Source: Desulfurococcales archaeon (GTDB taxonomy: Archaea; Thermoproteota; Thermoprotei_A; Sulfolobales; NBVN01). From it: a stretch of 39,253 nucleotides of DNA. A program made the translations under genes and the position numbers. Under the pieces are notes generated by a model. The model was not told the DNA's origin. It did not search any database and was given only the letters and a program-made list of their open reading frames with translations. Where the stretch lies: positions 1 through 39,253 of the forward strand of contig JAGDWE010000022.1 in assembly GCA_023255965.1 (NCBI GenBank), read 5' to 3'. Positions 8,257 through 17,151 of the stretch are shown here, in pieces (position 1 is the stretch's first letter; every line of letters begins with the position of its first letter).

Positions 8257-9258
8257 TTAGTAATACCTCCTAGTCAAAAACAATGCGAAGTCCTTAATCA
8301 TCTCCTTAGCTTTAATATCGTTAGTCTTGATATCCTCGATTAATGCTAAACCTTTTGAAAGGAATTCTTCAGCCACTTTATTACTATACTCCAACGCGCC
8401 TGACTCAATTATTAACTCAGCTGCCCTCCTTAAATCATCTACACATGCATTTCTATTGCCTAAGACGTTAAGTATGAATTTCTTGGATTGTTCACTAGTA
8501 TTATTTAATGCATATATAACTGGTAATGTCTTCTTACCCTCCCTTAAATCACTATATATAGGCTTACCTAAGACTTTCTCATCGCCAACCAACCCTAGCT
8601 CATCGTCTCTAATTTGAAATGCTATACCAATGTATTTAGCGAAATTACTAATACGCTCTAGAGACCCCTCATCAGCTCCAGCTATGACAGCCCCGATGTA
8701 TGCTGAAGCCTTAAATAAGGCAGCTGTCTTCTTAAATACCATCCTGAGGTACTCATCGATAGTAACGTCAGTTCTACGCTCGAACTCCATATCGAGCGCC
8801 TGACCCTCAGCGACAGTTATAGCTGCCCATGTTAACTCCTTTAAGGCCTTGATTAGACGATCTGATGGGATCCCGTAATCAGCTAATTTCAATAGTGCCT
8901 CATAGGATTTAGCGAAAAGCAGATCCCCGGCTAGTATTGCCATGGCTTCCCCGTACACCTTATGGACTGTAGGAACGCCTCTCCTAAACTCATCCCTATC
9001 CATTATGTCATCGTGAATTAATGTAAAGTTATGAAGTATCTCTACGGAGGCAGCAGGATACAACGCCAATTCCTCCCCTAATCCGAAAATCCTTGCAGAC
9101 AGAACGACCAATAAAGGCCTTAATCTCTTACCCCCAGCCCTAATTAAATGCATTGATGCATCATACAGGCTCCTCTCATCACCCCTAACAACGTCATTTA
9201 TTATAGCATCGATCTTACCAGCTAAGCTGTTAGCATATGCTAATAGAGCTTCAGACAT
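8257..9258 (-). CDS. idsA: Polyprenyl (farnesyl/geranylgeranyl) diphosphate synthase
   Basis: Condenses isopentenyl diphosphate with allylic primers to make the C15-C20 chains of archaeal lipids. The 333-residue protein has the first Asp-rich motif in LIHDDIMDRDEFRRG (DDIMD) and the second in FQIRDDELGLVGDEKVLGKP. The second motif is DDELG, as in many archaeal short-chain synthases. The ATG at 9258 has GGTG seven bases upstream. It follows IPK and IPP isomerase, so the cluster supplies and consumes isoprenoid units. Confidence 0.93.
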   Translation of the reverse strand: MSEALLAYANSLAGKIDAIINDVVRGDERSLYDASMHLIRAGGKRLRPLLVVLSARIFGLGEELALYPAASVEILHNFTLIHDDIMDRDEFRRGVPTVHKVYGEAMAILAGDLLFAKSYEALLKLADYGIPSDRLIKALKELTWAAITVAEGQALDMEFERRTDVTIDEYLRMVFKKTAALFKASAYIGAVIAGADEGSLERISNFAKYIGIAFQIRDDELGLVGDEKVLGKPIYSDLREGKKTLPVIYALNNTSEQSKKFILNVLGNRNACVDDLRRAAELIIESGALEYSNKVAEEFLSKGLALIEDIKTNDIKAKEMIKDFALFLTRRYY

Positions 9259-9280
9259 AGATCGACACCTTTTAAAAGAA

Positions 9281-10354
9281 CTACATAATTACTTTTAAAT
9301 TACGTTGAATAATCCAAGTTCTTAATGGGTCGTAAATGACCACAGGCTTAGTCTTCAGCTCATTTACGTTCCTTGAACCAGTAAGAAGCAAAATCGCCTT
9401 TATAGAATTTATTAAACCACGTAAGTACTCCATCAACTCACCTCTATAATATGCCTTTAGGATCGGTAATGCCATCCCAGCGACATCAGCTCCTAATCTA
9501 ATGGACTTCACGACATCTAGAGCTCCTCTAATACCGCCACTAGCTATTATACCTGCGCTAGGTAGTGCTGTCCTAACCTCAACTATCGACGCCGCCGTAG
9601 GGATCCCCCATCTAAGGAGCTCTAAGGCCATGTACTCCTTAATTCTATCCCCCTTACGTCTAGCCCTCAATAGTTCTATTTTGGCCCAATTAGTTCCTCC
9701 AGCACCAGCAACATCGAAGTAATTAACTCCGGCACCACCAATTACACTAGCTACATCCTTAGAAAGACCGAATCCAACCTCCTTAATGATTATTGGAACC
9801 GGTAAAACACGTGAAACCTCCTTAAGCTTATTAAGAAATCCCCTAAAATCGTGTGAGCCCTCAGGCTGGGTTAATTCCTGCACCACATTTAAGTGTACGG
9901 CTAGAGCGTCAGCCTCAACCATATTAACTACCTTCTCGATCATCCCCAAATCGTACTTGATGAATTCGTAGATACCTATATTAGCAATTACTAGAGATTT
10001 AGGCGCGTAAGACCTGACCACATTAAATGTGTGCTTTAAGTGTTCGCATTCGATCGCTGATCTTTGACTACCGACTCCTAGCCCTAGGCCTAGGGCTTCA
10101 ACGACCTTGGCTAACTCAGCATTTATTTTCTCGGTGCTTGGAGCGCCTCCAGTCATACCGCTAATTATTAATGGCGCAGATAATTTCTTACCAAGAAACG
10201 TTACTGACGTATCTACTTCGCTGATATTTAACTCGGGTACCGCATTATGAATTAAATGTACGCACTCCAACCACGTAGTTAAAGGTCCTTCAACATCCTC
10301 CTTCAAGGATATTTCGATATGCTCTAGTTTTCTATCCGCATTACTGCAATTCAA
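9281..10354 (-). CDS. fni: Type 2 isopentenyl-diphosphate isomerase
   Basis: FMN-dependent enzyme that interconverts IPP and DMAPP. The 357-residue TIM-barrel protein shows PLIISGMTGGAPSTEKINAE, GLGLGVGSQRSAIE, LAVHLNVVQELTQPEG with the catalytic Gln, and the phosphate-binding VNYFDVAGAGGTNWAKIE. Translation starts at TTG 10354, overlapping the stop of IPK, with GGTGG seven bases before. This is the archaeal type 2 enzyme, not the metal-dependent type 1. Confidence 0.95.
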   Translation of the reverse strand: MNCSNADRKLEHIEISLKEDVEGPLTTWLECVHLIHNAVPELNISEVDTSVTFLGKKLSAPLIISGMTGGAPSTEKINAELAKVVEALGLGLGVGSQRSAIECEHLKHTFNVVRSYAPKSLVIANIGIYEFIKYDLGMIEKVVNMVEADALAVHLNVVQELTQPEGSHDFRGFLNKLKEVSRVLPVPIIIKEVGFGLSKDVASVIGGAGVNYFDVAGAGGTNWAKIELLRARRKGDRIKEYMALELLRWGIPTAASIVEVRTALPSAGIIASGGIRGALDVVKSIRLGADVAGMALPILKAYYRGELMEYLRGLINSIKAILLLTGSRNVNELKTKPVVIYDPLRTWIIQRNLKVIM

Positions 10355-11142
10355 TACTCTACCACCGTACCTACGAAGTCCTCATCATTTAATGCCTTAA
10401 ATAGGTTCCCCTTAATTAACCCGTTTATCACCTTAACAATAACTCCGTTTACACCTAACTTCACACCCTCTAATAATTTAAATTCCATCGAGCCCGTTAC
10501 GTCGTATCTATTCGAGGACCGTAAGTCTAACTTCATCAACTCATACGCCTTAACACGCTCTAAAAGTATCGCATCCTCGTATTTCTTTGGATCCTTATTA
10601 TAGATGCCATCAACATCAGTTACGAAAACTATCTCCTTAACGTTTAACTCCTTAGCTATAACCCATGCTATGGTATCGCCCGAAAGTACCTTATAGCCGT
10701 CGCTGCATAATACTACATCCCCATATAATATTGGGATGAAGCCCTTTTCCATGAAATCCTTAATAATTTTAAGGTCGTATTGAAGCGATCCGTCAGAAGT
10801 AAATTTAAAGATCGCATGAGGTGGTATGGTAATCGGCATTAAATTGCTGCTCAGTAACTCCCTAACCACAACGTTATTTAGTATGGACATGTAAAATGCT
10901 GCCTCGGAGAAGCATCTATCATCTATTCGTCCAACAATATTTAAGCACTTACGAACTATATAATGCCCGAAGCTGCCACCGCCATGAACTAGCACTAATC
11001 TCATATCATTATTCTCTAATAATACATCACGTATTTCAGCAACTAAGGAGCTAAGGACCTCCCTTCTAACGAGTAATGGTTTCTCCTTAAATGTTAATAC
11101 GCTTCCACCTAACTTAATTAACTTAAGCTTTAAAGCGGCCAT
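10351..11142 (-). CDS. ipk: Isopentenyl phosphate kinase
   Basis: Phosphorylates isopentenyl phosphate to IPP, the last step of the archaeal mevalonate pathway variant. The amino-acid-kinase fold shows LKLIKLGGSVLTFKEKP near the N-terminus, the glycine-rich LVLVHGGGSFGHYIV with the catalytic histidine of IPKs, PILYGDVVLCSDGYKVLSGD, and IVFVTDVDGIYNKDPK. Length is 263 residues. It overlaps both the upstream GHMP-like gene (20 bases) and the isomerase (4 bases), which indicates translational coupling. Confidence 0.95.
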   Translation of the reverse strand: MAALKLKLIKLGGSVLTFKEKPLLVRREVLSSLVAEIRDVLLENNDMRLVLVHGGGSFGHYIVRKCLNIVGRIDDRCFSEAAFYMSILNNVVVRELLSSNLMPITIPPHAIFKFTSDGSLQYDLKIIKDFMEKGFIPILYGDVVLCSDGYKVLSGDTIAWVIAKELNVKEIVFVTDVDGIYNKDPKKYEDAILLERVKAYELMKLDLRSSNRYDVTGSMEFKLLEGVKLGVNGVIVKVINGLIKGNLFKALNDEDFVGTVVEY

Positions 11143-11926
11143 GAACTCCTAACACCCTATTTAGATCTACGATATATGTAAATATGTCATTATTGGGGAG
11201 AAATCTATGGGTATTTAGTTGGCTATCATCATCGATTAAGCCCATTAATAATGCATTATATAACTTAATGTATGCTCTTAGGCTAGATATATCATTCTTC
11301 TTTAGTATATCAAATACTTTGATCGTTAGTAATCCTGCTAAATGCGTTAATGTATTGAGTAAGCCTTCATCATAGACGATGGCGCTAAGGCTTAATTTAT
11401 ATGTACTTTGGATTTTACTTATATATAACCTTACATCATTATCCATCTTGATAACCTCGCTACGATACCTCCATATGTAAGGTCCATTAGCTAATTCAAA
11501 AGTTCTGAGACCACTGATGCACTCGTTTAAGCCTAGCCTACCATCTATTATAGTTAGCGATTCAACTTCATTGATACCTAGAATACCGCTTAACGACTTA
11601 ATTATATTGTTAGTTATAAGCACGTAGAGAAAGCCTTCATGGACATAACTCGAATCGACGTGTACCCTAATTCCATAATTAACACCTAATTCATCTCTTA
11701 GGAATTCGTAGAAATCAAATAATAATTTAATTAATGTCTCATCAATAACTCCTACCACCTCTAACCCGTAATCCAGGGATTTTAGCTGTATGCATAAACT
11801 TACAACGCTATTTCCTAACGGCAAAACAATTACAGGATTATGCTTATTGGGTAGGGGTAGACAGAAAAGAGGTACGTACTCGGAGGCCTTAACATGTAAT
11901 TCGTTAACTACAGCTGAAGGTCTCAT
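11123..11926 (-). CDS. Degenerate GHMP-kinase-like protein in the mevalonate kinase slot
   Basis: In crenarchaeal genomes the position between MEMO and isopentenyl phosphate kinase is normally held by mevalonate kinase. This 267-residue protein keeps a GHMP-like plan: IVLPLGNSVVSLCIQLKSL near the N-terminus and a strand-helix GIRVHVDSSYVHEGFLYVLI where the ATP-binding PxxxGLGSSAA loop should be. That glycine/serine loop is absent (VHEGFLYVLITNN instead) and I see no catalytic Asp/Lys set. It may be a diverged pseudoenzyme, a partner subunit, or a kinase with changed chemistry. The assignment to the superfamily is inferred mainly from position and weak pattern. Confidence 0.5.
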   Translation of the reverse strand: MRPSAVVNELHVKASEYVPLFCLPLPNKHNPVIVLPLGNSVVSLCIQLKSLDYGLEVVGVIDETLIKLLFDFYEFLRDELGVNYGIRVHVDSSYVHEGFLYVLITNNIIKSLSGILGINEVESLTIIDGRLGLNECISGLRTFELANGPYIWRYRSEVIKMDNDVRLYISKIQSTYKLSLSAIVYDEGLLNTLTHLAGLLTIKVFDILKKNDISSLRAYIKLYNALLMGLIDDDSQLNTHRFLPNNDIFTYIVDLNRVLGVHGRFKA

Positions 11927-11932
11927 AATCTC

Positions 11933-12787
11933 CTAGTAAATTCTAATTGATGCGTAGCCGACAACTGCCTCTAACTCCCCTGTTACGTCGCCTGAAGTAG
12001 CGTATTTAAGTAATTCGCCGGATCTACCGCCAGAATTAATCGCCGCATACATTAAAGTCATTACAGGCCCTACGCCACACATGCTGATGTCCTTGGACGT
12101 AACAACCTCATATAGGAGTTCTGGGTCTAACCTAATAATTGATTGTATGGCTTCCTCATCCTTCTTATATGCTACATCATGTGGTTCATAGTGAGTGAAG
12201 TCAGTTGATGCTAGAATCACTACATTCTTTCCTAATTTCCTTGAAGCATTAACAATGGCGTTTGCCACATCTTTAGCTATTTCAGGTGTTTGATAACCCA
12301 TGGTTACTGGTACGAATGGGAACTCGTTAAATAAGTATTGAAGAAATGGTAATTGAACCTCTATAGAGTGTTCATAGGTATGTGCTGGATAGTTTATATC
12401 TATATAATTAGAATTCTTTAAGATCTCTAAGGCAAACTCAGAGTCCACCCTAACTTCACCTAGTGGAGTCACCCATACACCTTTATCATAAATCGAAACC
12501 GCTGTCCCTATGCCTGTGTGATTAGGGCCTATAATTACGAATACATCGGGCCTACCTTCTAATGCAAGTCTATAGTAAGCATGGGCTGCGATAGGGCCGC
12601 TATACATGTAACCAGCATGTGGTACTATAAATCCTATGCTCTCCTTACGTCTCTGAATACTGACTTTAGGTAAATTGCCAGGCCCTAATCGATGATTAAA
12701 ACACCATTCAATCCTATTTACTAGTGCTTCACGTCTCGATTCATAGAAAGTACCAGCAACCGCGGGGTACCTTCTTATGCTCATCAA
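11933..12787 (-). CDS. MEMO family protein
   Basis: Member of the MEMO (AmmeMemoRadiSam component) family, related to extradiol dioxygenases; archaeal roles are undefined. The 284-residue protein has [20 protein letters not shown], the conserved [45 protein letters not shown] and [11 protein letters not shown], which hold the family's His/Cys/Asp residues. It overlaps rps2 by four bases. Its place between rps2 and the isoprenoid genes is conserved in many crenarchaea. Confidence 0.93.
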   Translation of the reverse strand: MMSIRRYPAVAGTFYESRREALVNRIEWCFNHRLGPGNLPKVSIQRRKESIGFIVPHAGYMYSGPIAAHAYYRLALEGRPDVFVIIGPNHTGIGTAVSIYDKGVWVTPLGEVRVDSEFALEILKNSNYIDINYPAHTYEHSIEVQLPFLQYLFNEFPFVPVTMGYQTPEIAKDVANAIVNASRKLGKNVVILASTDFTHYEPHDVAYKKDEEAIQSIIRLDPELLYEVVTSKDISMCGVGPVMTLMYAAINSGGRSGELLKYATSGDVTGELEAVVGYASIRIY

Positions 12788-13443
12788 CCCACCTTAGTCT
12801 CGAATTCCTCAATCCCTACTGACAGATCACCGTTTGGCGGTATGACTCCTCTCTCCCTTAGTACCTGCCTAGCTAATAACCAGTAAATGACAGCTAGGGA
12901 TTTCCTACCTTTATTATTGCCAGGTATGACTAAGTCTATATTAGCTAATCTACTATCCGTACTAGCAATAGCTACTACTGGGATGCCTATTTTAGATGCC
13001 TCAACAAGTACTTGAACGTCCGTTCTTGGATCAGTAATTATTACTACATCGCTTTCAACGTACGACTTAATCCTAGGATTAGTTAACGTGCCAGGAACAA
13101 ACCTACCTATAACATGCTTGCCATTAGTTAGCCGGGCAAACATTTCAACAGGTTTAAATCCGTACTGACGTGCTGAAACAGCTAGAACTGATTCTGGGTT
13201 AAATCTTGATATAAACTTTGCTGCCACCCTGATACGTTCATCTATTAATCTAACATTTAATATGTAAAGACCGTCAGGTCTTAACTTATATACGAACCTC
13301 TCCATATGTTTAGTACATATATGGGTGCCTATATGAACGCCCGCAGCTAAATATACATCCAACGGCGCCAGAAGCTCTATAGCGCCCTTCTCACTAATTA
13401 ATGTCTTCTCAAACTCCTTCCTTTCTTCAGAGCTATATGACAT
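12784..13443 (-). CDS. rps2: Ribosomal protein S2 (uS2)
   Basis: Small-subunit protein of 219 residues, archaeal SA-like. It shows [20 protein letters not shown], the long helix region [20 protein letters not shown], and [20 protein letters not shown] followed by [20 protein letters not shown]. Adjacent to rpoN upstream with three bases between. In many crenarchaea rpoK and enolase lie between rpoN and rps2; they are not here. Confidence 0.95.
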   Translation of the reverse strand: MSYSSEERKEFEKTLISEKGAIELLAPLDVYLAAGVHIGTHICTKHMERFVYKLRPDGLYILNVRLIDERIRVAAKFISRFNPESVLAVSARQYGFKPVEMFARLTNGKHVIGRFVPGTLTNPRIKSYVESDVVIITDPRTDVQVLVEASKIGIPVVAIASTDSRLANIDLVIPGNNKGRKSLAVIYWLLARQVLRERGVIPPNGDLSVGIEEFETKVG

Positions 13444-13446
13444 TAG

Positions 13447-13650
13447 TTAAACCCTCCTCGAGTACATTATAAGCTCATTTATTAAATCGACATGGGAAAG
13501 CAACATCCTTCTACAGCAATACCTTTTAACATTTAGATCGTCTAATACTTTACTGGGGTCCTCACCGTTTTTAACTCTGGAAATGAACTTCTCCCACTTA
13601 TCACCTATAACTGCACCGCAGGTGAAACATCTAACTGGGATTATTACCAT
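13447..13650 (-). CDS. rpoN: DNA-directed RNA polymerase subunit N
   Basis: Zinc-binding polymerase assembly subunit, 67 residues. [19 protein letters not shown] supplies the CxxC and [16 protein letters not shown] the adjacent CC of the family's atypical zinc site. GGTG lies seven bases before the ATG. It is between rps9 and rps2, as in other archaea. Confidence 0.96.
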   Translation of the reverse strand: MVIIPVRCFTCGAVIGDKWEKFISRVKNGEDPSKVLDDLNVKRYCCRRMLLSHVDLINELIMYSRRV

Positions 13651-13656
13651 AGATCA

Positions 13657-14076
13657 TCACCTATACGACTTCTGCCTCCATCTCCTAGCGCTGTATCTCA
13701 TCCACTTCTCAGGCTCTGTTTGCCTGTGGTCACCTGATAACATGCTCCTACTATATTCCTTGAAGCGCCGTTTTAGCTCATCACTTCCAGTATACAATAC
13801 TAAAGCTCTAGCAATAGCTGTTCTAACGGCGTCTGCTTGAGCCATTACGCCGCCTCCCCTAACATTTACCTCGATATCAACCGATTTCCAAATCCCTTCC
13901 CCAGCTAAGAGCAGCGGTTCCATCATCTTTAGGCGGGCCATCTCGATCGGATATATCTCGACTGGCGTGCCGTTAATACGCACCCTACCACTACCGGGCT
14001 TAACTATAGCTCTAGCTACAGCTGTCTTTCTCTTACTTGATGCAATCACGACCCTAGTTGTTTGCTGAGCGCTCAT
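13657..14076 (-). CDS. rps9: Ribosomal protein S9 (uS9)
   Basis: Small-subunit protein whose C-terminal tail reaches the P site. The start at 14076 (MSAQQTTRVVIASSKRK) overlaps the L13 stop as ATGA and follows GGAAAGG; the longer frame from 14085 is not needed. Features include AVARAIVKPGSGRVRINGTP, GGGVMAQADAVRTAIARAL, and the C-terminal RRWRQKSYR with the terminal Arg typical of uS9. Confidence 0.95.
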   Translation of the reverse strand: MSAQQTTRVVIASSKRKTAVARAIVKPGSGRVRINGTPVEIYPIEMARLKMMEPLLLAGEGIWKSVDIEVNVRGGGVMAQADAVRTAIARALVLYTGSDELKRRFKEYSRSMLSGDHRQTEPEKWMRYSARRWRQKSYR

Positions 14077-14513
14077 CCTTTCCACCCAAGAGCCTTCGCT
14101 ATTTCACCTACGCTCACATACCCCCTACTTAGTTTAGAGGCATCGGCTTCAGCTAACTTAATCGCCTTGAAGTTTTTCAGGTTTTCTGGGAAACCCACAT
14201 ATACCTTTAGGTTCTTAAGAACTAAGGAGCCCCTCCAATTATCCTTCGGGAGCATCCCCTTTACAGCTTTCTTAACTATAGCTACTGGATTCCTAGGTCT
14301 CTTAGGGGACCATTTATATGGATTCCTTAGGGTTTTAATACTTAACCATACCCTATATGAATTGATGACCATCAACCTGTTACCACTAACCACCGCCTTC
14401 TCAGCGTTAACCACATACACCTTATATCCACTTAACAGAGCTTTAGCTACATAAGTAGATAACCTACCTAATACAGCTCCTTCAGCATCAACCACCAATA
14501 CGTTATCACTCAT
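14073..14513 (-). CDS. rpl13: Ribosomal protein L13 (uL13)
   Basis: Large-subunit protein of 146 residues with AEGAVLGRLSTYVAKALLSG, VVNAEKAVVSGNRLMVI and the RNA-contact region PYKWSPKRPRNPVAIVKKAV, then KGMLPKDNWRG. It overlaps L18e and S9 by four bases each, an arrangement that implies translational coupling through the block. Confidence 0.95.
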   Translation of the reverse strand: MSDNVLVVDAEGAVLGRLSTYVAKALLSGYKVYVVNAEKAVVSGNRLMVINSYRVWLSIKTLRNPYKWSPKRPRNPVAIVKKAVKGMLPKDNWRGSLVLKNLKVYVGFPENLKNFKAIKLAEADASKLSRGYVSVGEIAKALGWKG

Positions 14514-14872
14514 ATTATCACCTTAACACCGCTACCTTTAGGAAACTCCTTGATTAAATCCTTAATAGTTATTAACCTACTTCCGGAGGACTTGATCTTT
14601 TCTAAGGCACTTAGTGAACACGAATATGCAGCTATCGTTATCCTCTTATTGAGGGAACCTGCTCCTAATATCTTCCCAGGCACGACCACTACATCGCCAT
14701 CATTCACGTATCTATTGAGCCGCCCTAAGTTTACCACCACACGCCTTCTGCTAGGCCTCATAAGTAATTCTGCAACGTAGTTCCATATTGGTGCATTATA
14801 CCTCCTAGCGCTTTTCCTTAACTCACTAATTAACTTCCTTAGCACTATATTAGTTGGCCCTGTCCTCCTCAA
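14510..14872 (-). CDS. rpl18e: Ribosomal protein L18e
   Basis: Archaeal/eukaryal large-subunit protein of the L15 superfamily, 120 residues, with MRRTGPTNIVLRKLISELRK, APIWNYVAELLMRPSRRR, VVVPGKILGAGSLNKRITI. Translation begins at TTG 14872, whose last bases form the TGA stop of rpoD; GGTGG lies six bases upstream. Confidence 0.95.
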   Translation of the reverse strand: MRRTGPTNIVLRKLISELRKSARRYNAPIWNYVAELLMRPSRRRVVVNLGRLNRYVNDGDVVVVPGKILGAGSLNKRITIAAYSCSLSALEKIKSSGSRLITIKDLIKEFPKGSGVKVII

Positions 14873-15699
14873 GAGCTGCCACCTCCCAAACTATTGACCT
14901 CATTAAAAAGATTTTGAAGCTTATTAATAATGATCTTTAAAGATTCCAAAAATATTCTCTCAGGCCTTAATGCGCCGGTTCCTTCAATATAAAGTATGTA
15001 CTTATCCTTATATGAATCCAGCTCTATAGCTTCATTATCACATACTTTAATGCAGTACTTACATAGAGTGCATTTGCTTTCATCAACTACCAACCCAGTT
15101 GAAGTTGTACTGAAAACGTTCTTAGGACACGCGTCAACACACTTACCGCATAATGTACATTTATTTAAATCTACATTTACCCTCGCTAAGTACGTAACAG
15201 TAGCAACAGTGACTGGACACCATTTTATATGATCCCTGCCCCTACCCAGCCTAGCCCTAGCTTCTAAAGCCAACCTATGACCAGGCGCCAACACAACTAT
15301 AGGTATATCAGGGCTTACAGGCACTACATTAGGATCTTGAGAAACTAGATCACGTGAATACACCGTTATGACTTCATTCCTCGATGTTACATCAAGACTT
15401 AATACGACATAACATCCCTCACACTCCTCAACACTACTACATTCAACGCATTCATCAGGTGATTTATATTTGCTTAAAGCTTCATCTGATGTTAGAGGTA
15501 TTAAGCCTAACCTATGAGCTATAATTTCATCATAGAGAACTGATGTGTTATCGATAAATACGACTTCATCTATGGCCATACATGGTACCTCGGTCATCGC
15601 AACCCTTCTAATAGCATTAACTAGCTGTAATGGAACGTTCTCAAATAACAGCTTTATGTAGTTGTCACCTTTTTCGAGGACTTTAATGCCAGGACCCAT
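14869..15699 (-). CDS. rpoD: DNA-directed RNA polymerase subunit D with ferredoxin domain
   Basis: Alpha-like assembly subunit that pairs with RpoL. The alpha N-terminal region includes NVPLQLVNAIRRVAMTEVPC and ETLAHRLGLIPLTSD-like residues (YDEIIAHRLGLIPLTSD). An inserted ferredoxin-like domain carries two complete four-Cys sets, CTLCGKCVDACP and CTLCKYCIKVCD, so both [4Fe-4S] clusters could form; some crenarchaeal homologues keep only one. A further Cys group CVECSSVEECEGC lies before it. I prefer ATG 15699 (276 residues), just after the rps11 stop; the frame extends to 15756, overlapping rps11. Confidence 0.93.
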   Translation of the reverse strand: MGPGIKVLEKGDNYIKLLFENVPLQLVNAIRRVAMTEVPCMAIDEVVFIDNTSVLYDEIIAHRLGLIPLTSDEALSKYKSPDECVECSSVEECEGCYVVLSLDVTSRNEVITVYSRDLVSQDPNVVPVSPDIPIVVLAPGHRLALEARARLGRGRDHIKWCPVTVATVTYLARVNVDLNKCTLCGKCVDACPKNVFSTTSTGLVVDESKCTLCKYCIKVCDNEAIELDSYKDKYILYIEGTGALRPERIFLESLKIIINKLQNLFNEVNSLGGGSS

Positions 15700-15709
15700 T
15701 GATAATCCC

Positions 15710-16108
15710 TTAAACTCTACGTCCACGTCTACCGCCAGGCCTTCTGGTGGTGTCATGCGGTATAGGCGTTACATCCTCTATTCTACCTATTATAAAGCCA
15801 GCCCTAGCCAACGCTCTTATCGCTGCTTGAGCGCCGGGTCCTGGGATCTTAGGACCATGGCCGCCAGGCCCCCTCACCTTAATATGGACTGCCCCTATAC
15901 CTTTATCCATAGCCTCCTGCGCCGCTTTATACGCTATCATCATAGCTGTGTACGGTGATGGCTTCTCCCTATCTGCCTTAACCACCATTCCCCCGGACGT
16001 CCTAGCTATCGTTTCGGCACCGCTCAAATCCGTTATATGAACTATTGTATTATTAAATGAGCTAAATATGTGAACTACTCCCCATTTGATTTCCCTTGCT
16101 GCGAATAT
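15710..16108 (-). CDS. rps11: Ribosomal protein S11 (uS11), apparent ATA start
   Basis: Platform protein of the small subunit. Homology clearly begins upstream of the first TTG (16027): codons from 16108 read [20 protein letters not shown], then [20 protein letters not shown] and the C-terminal [16 protein letters not shown]. Between the in-frame TGA at 16115-16117 (the rps4 stop) and 16027 there is no ATG, GTG or TTG. GGGTGA precedes the ATA at 16108 at normal spacing, and this start gives 132 residues, the family's usual length. The alternative is an ATG at 16115 overlapping the rps4 stop, but it is out of frame and needs a +1 shift, for instance at GGG (16093-16095). Confidence 0.9.
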   Translation of the reverse strand: MFAAREIKWGVVHIFSSFNNTIVHITDLSGAETIARTSGGMVVKADREKPSPYTAMMIAYKAAQEAMDKGIGAVHIKVRGPGGHGPKIPGPGAQAAIRALARAGFIIGRIEDVTPIPHDTTRRPGGRRGRRV

Positions 16109-16114
16109 GTGCCA

Positions 16115-16621
16115 TCACCCACTTACCGTGTTTTTAGCATAAGGTGAAGAAGGTGCATAGCCTATCAAATTCTCCTCATCCCTAGAGACCAGATAACCAG
16201 GCGATCTAATCCTTCTTAACCCTATGGCTATATGGCCGTGAACTATAAGTTGCCTTGCATGATGTATACTTTTAGCTAGCCCCTTCCTAAAGACTATTGT
16301 TTGTAGCCGTCGCTCAAGCACCGACTCAACATCTAAACCTAGAATGTCCTCTAGGGCAGCACTCTCGCTGTTAAGTATACCCGCCCTGTACAACCTTGCT
16401 ACTAGCCCTCTCTCCTTAACACGCCTGACCTCTAGTGGAAGTGAAAGTAGCTTCTTAGCCTTACTCCTAATATCTCTAAGTATCGTCTGGGCAATCCATA
16501 ATTCCCTTTTATTTCTAAGACCATACCTACCAACGAGTTCTAATTCCTGCTTCAATCTCTCCTTAATCCATGGATGGCCTGGCCGCTCCCACTTCTTACG
16601 CGATTTCTTAGGATCGCCCAT
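16115..16621 (-). CDS. rps4: Ribosomal protein S4 (uS4)
   Basis: Primary 16S rRNA-binding protein, 168 residues, archaeal S9e-like. It opens MGDPKKSRKKWERPGHPW, then RYGLRNKRELWIAQTILRDI, and carries the S4 RNA-binding domain VLERRLQTIVFRKGLAKSIH followed by HARQLIVHGHIAIG. Seven bases separate it from S13. Confidence 0.96.
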   Translation of the reverse strand: MGDPKKSRKKWERPGHPWIKERLKQELELVGRYGLRNKRELWIAQTILRDIRSKAKKLLSLPLEVRRVKERGLVARLYRAGILNSESAALEDILGLDVESVLERRLQTIVFRKGLAKSIHHARQLIVHGHIAIGLRRIRSPGYLVSRDEENLIGYAPSSPYAKNTVSG

Positions 16622-16628
16622 AAATCAT

Positions 16629-17090
16629 TCACCCTTGCTGGGGCGCCCTCTTAGTGACACCTACCGTGGGACCTAACCTACCAGTGGTATGCGTTCTCTG
16701 ACCCCTTACTTTAAGTCCTAAGGCATGTCTTATACCTCTCCATGACTTAATCCTCTTCTCCCTTTCTATATCCTCCCTAACAACGTAAATCAGGTCGGAT
16801 CCTATTAAATGCTTGTCCCTACCATCTGAGTAATCTCTTCTCCTATTCAACAACCATGAAGGTATTCCATAGGAAAGAGGGTTTGATAAAACGTTTTCAA
16901 TATTCCTTACATCGGACTCAGATAAATAACCAATCCTTAAGTCACGATCGAGATTTAAGACCCTGGATATAGCGGCAGCTAGCTGATAGCCGACGCCCTT
17001 GATCTTTGATAGGCCGTATACCAAGGTAAGGTTACCATCAATATCTGTTCCAGCTATTCTAACTATATGTTTAAATACTGCTTCAGGCAT
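16629..17090 (-). CDS. rps13: Ribosomal protein S13 (uS13)
   Basis: Head protein contacting the P-site tRNA, 153 residues, with FKHIVRIAGTDIDGNLTLVY, GLSKIKGVGYQLAAAISRVL (helix-hairpin-helix type) and the C-terminal RGQRTHTTGRLGPTVGVTKR. It is the first gene of the long superoperon; GGTGG lies nine bases before its ATG. Confidence 0.96.
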   Translation of the reverse strand: MPEAVFKHIVRIAGTDIDGNLTLVYGLSKIKGVGYQLAAAISRVLNLDRDLRIGYLSESDVRNIENVLSNPLSYGIPSWLLNRRRDYSDGRDKHLIGSDLIYVVREDIEREKRIKSWRGIRHALGLKVRGQRTHTTGRLGPTVGVTKRAPQQG

Positions 17091-17137
17091 TTTATAGTAC
17101 CACCGCAGTATGTGCTAACACTACCATATAGTACCGA

Positions 17138-17151
17138 GATATATAAAGTTT
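17138..17151 (-). promoter_or_regulatory. Promoter of the S13-to-GltX superoperon
   Basis: The minus-strand sequence AAACTTTATATATC (17151-17138) is a strong archaeal TATA element with an A-rich BRE-like flank. Transcription would begin near 17117, giving a leader of about 27 bases to the rps13 ATG at 17090. No other clear promoter is seen before gltX ends at 6060, so this may drive up to 11 kb, though internal promoters cannot be excluded. Confidence 0.55.

Noticed and set aside
10081-10096. Perfect 16-bp palindrome GCCCTAGGCCTAGGGC
   Set aside because: Falls inside the isomerase coding sequence where it encodes a Leu-Gly repeat; coding constraint explains it.
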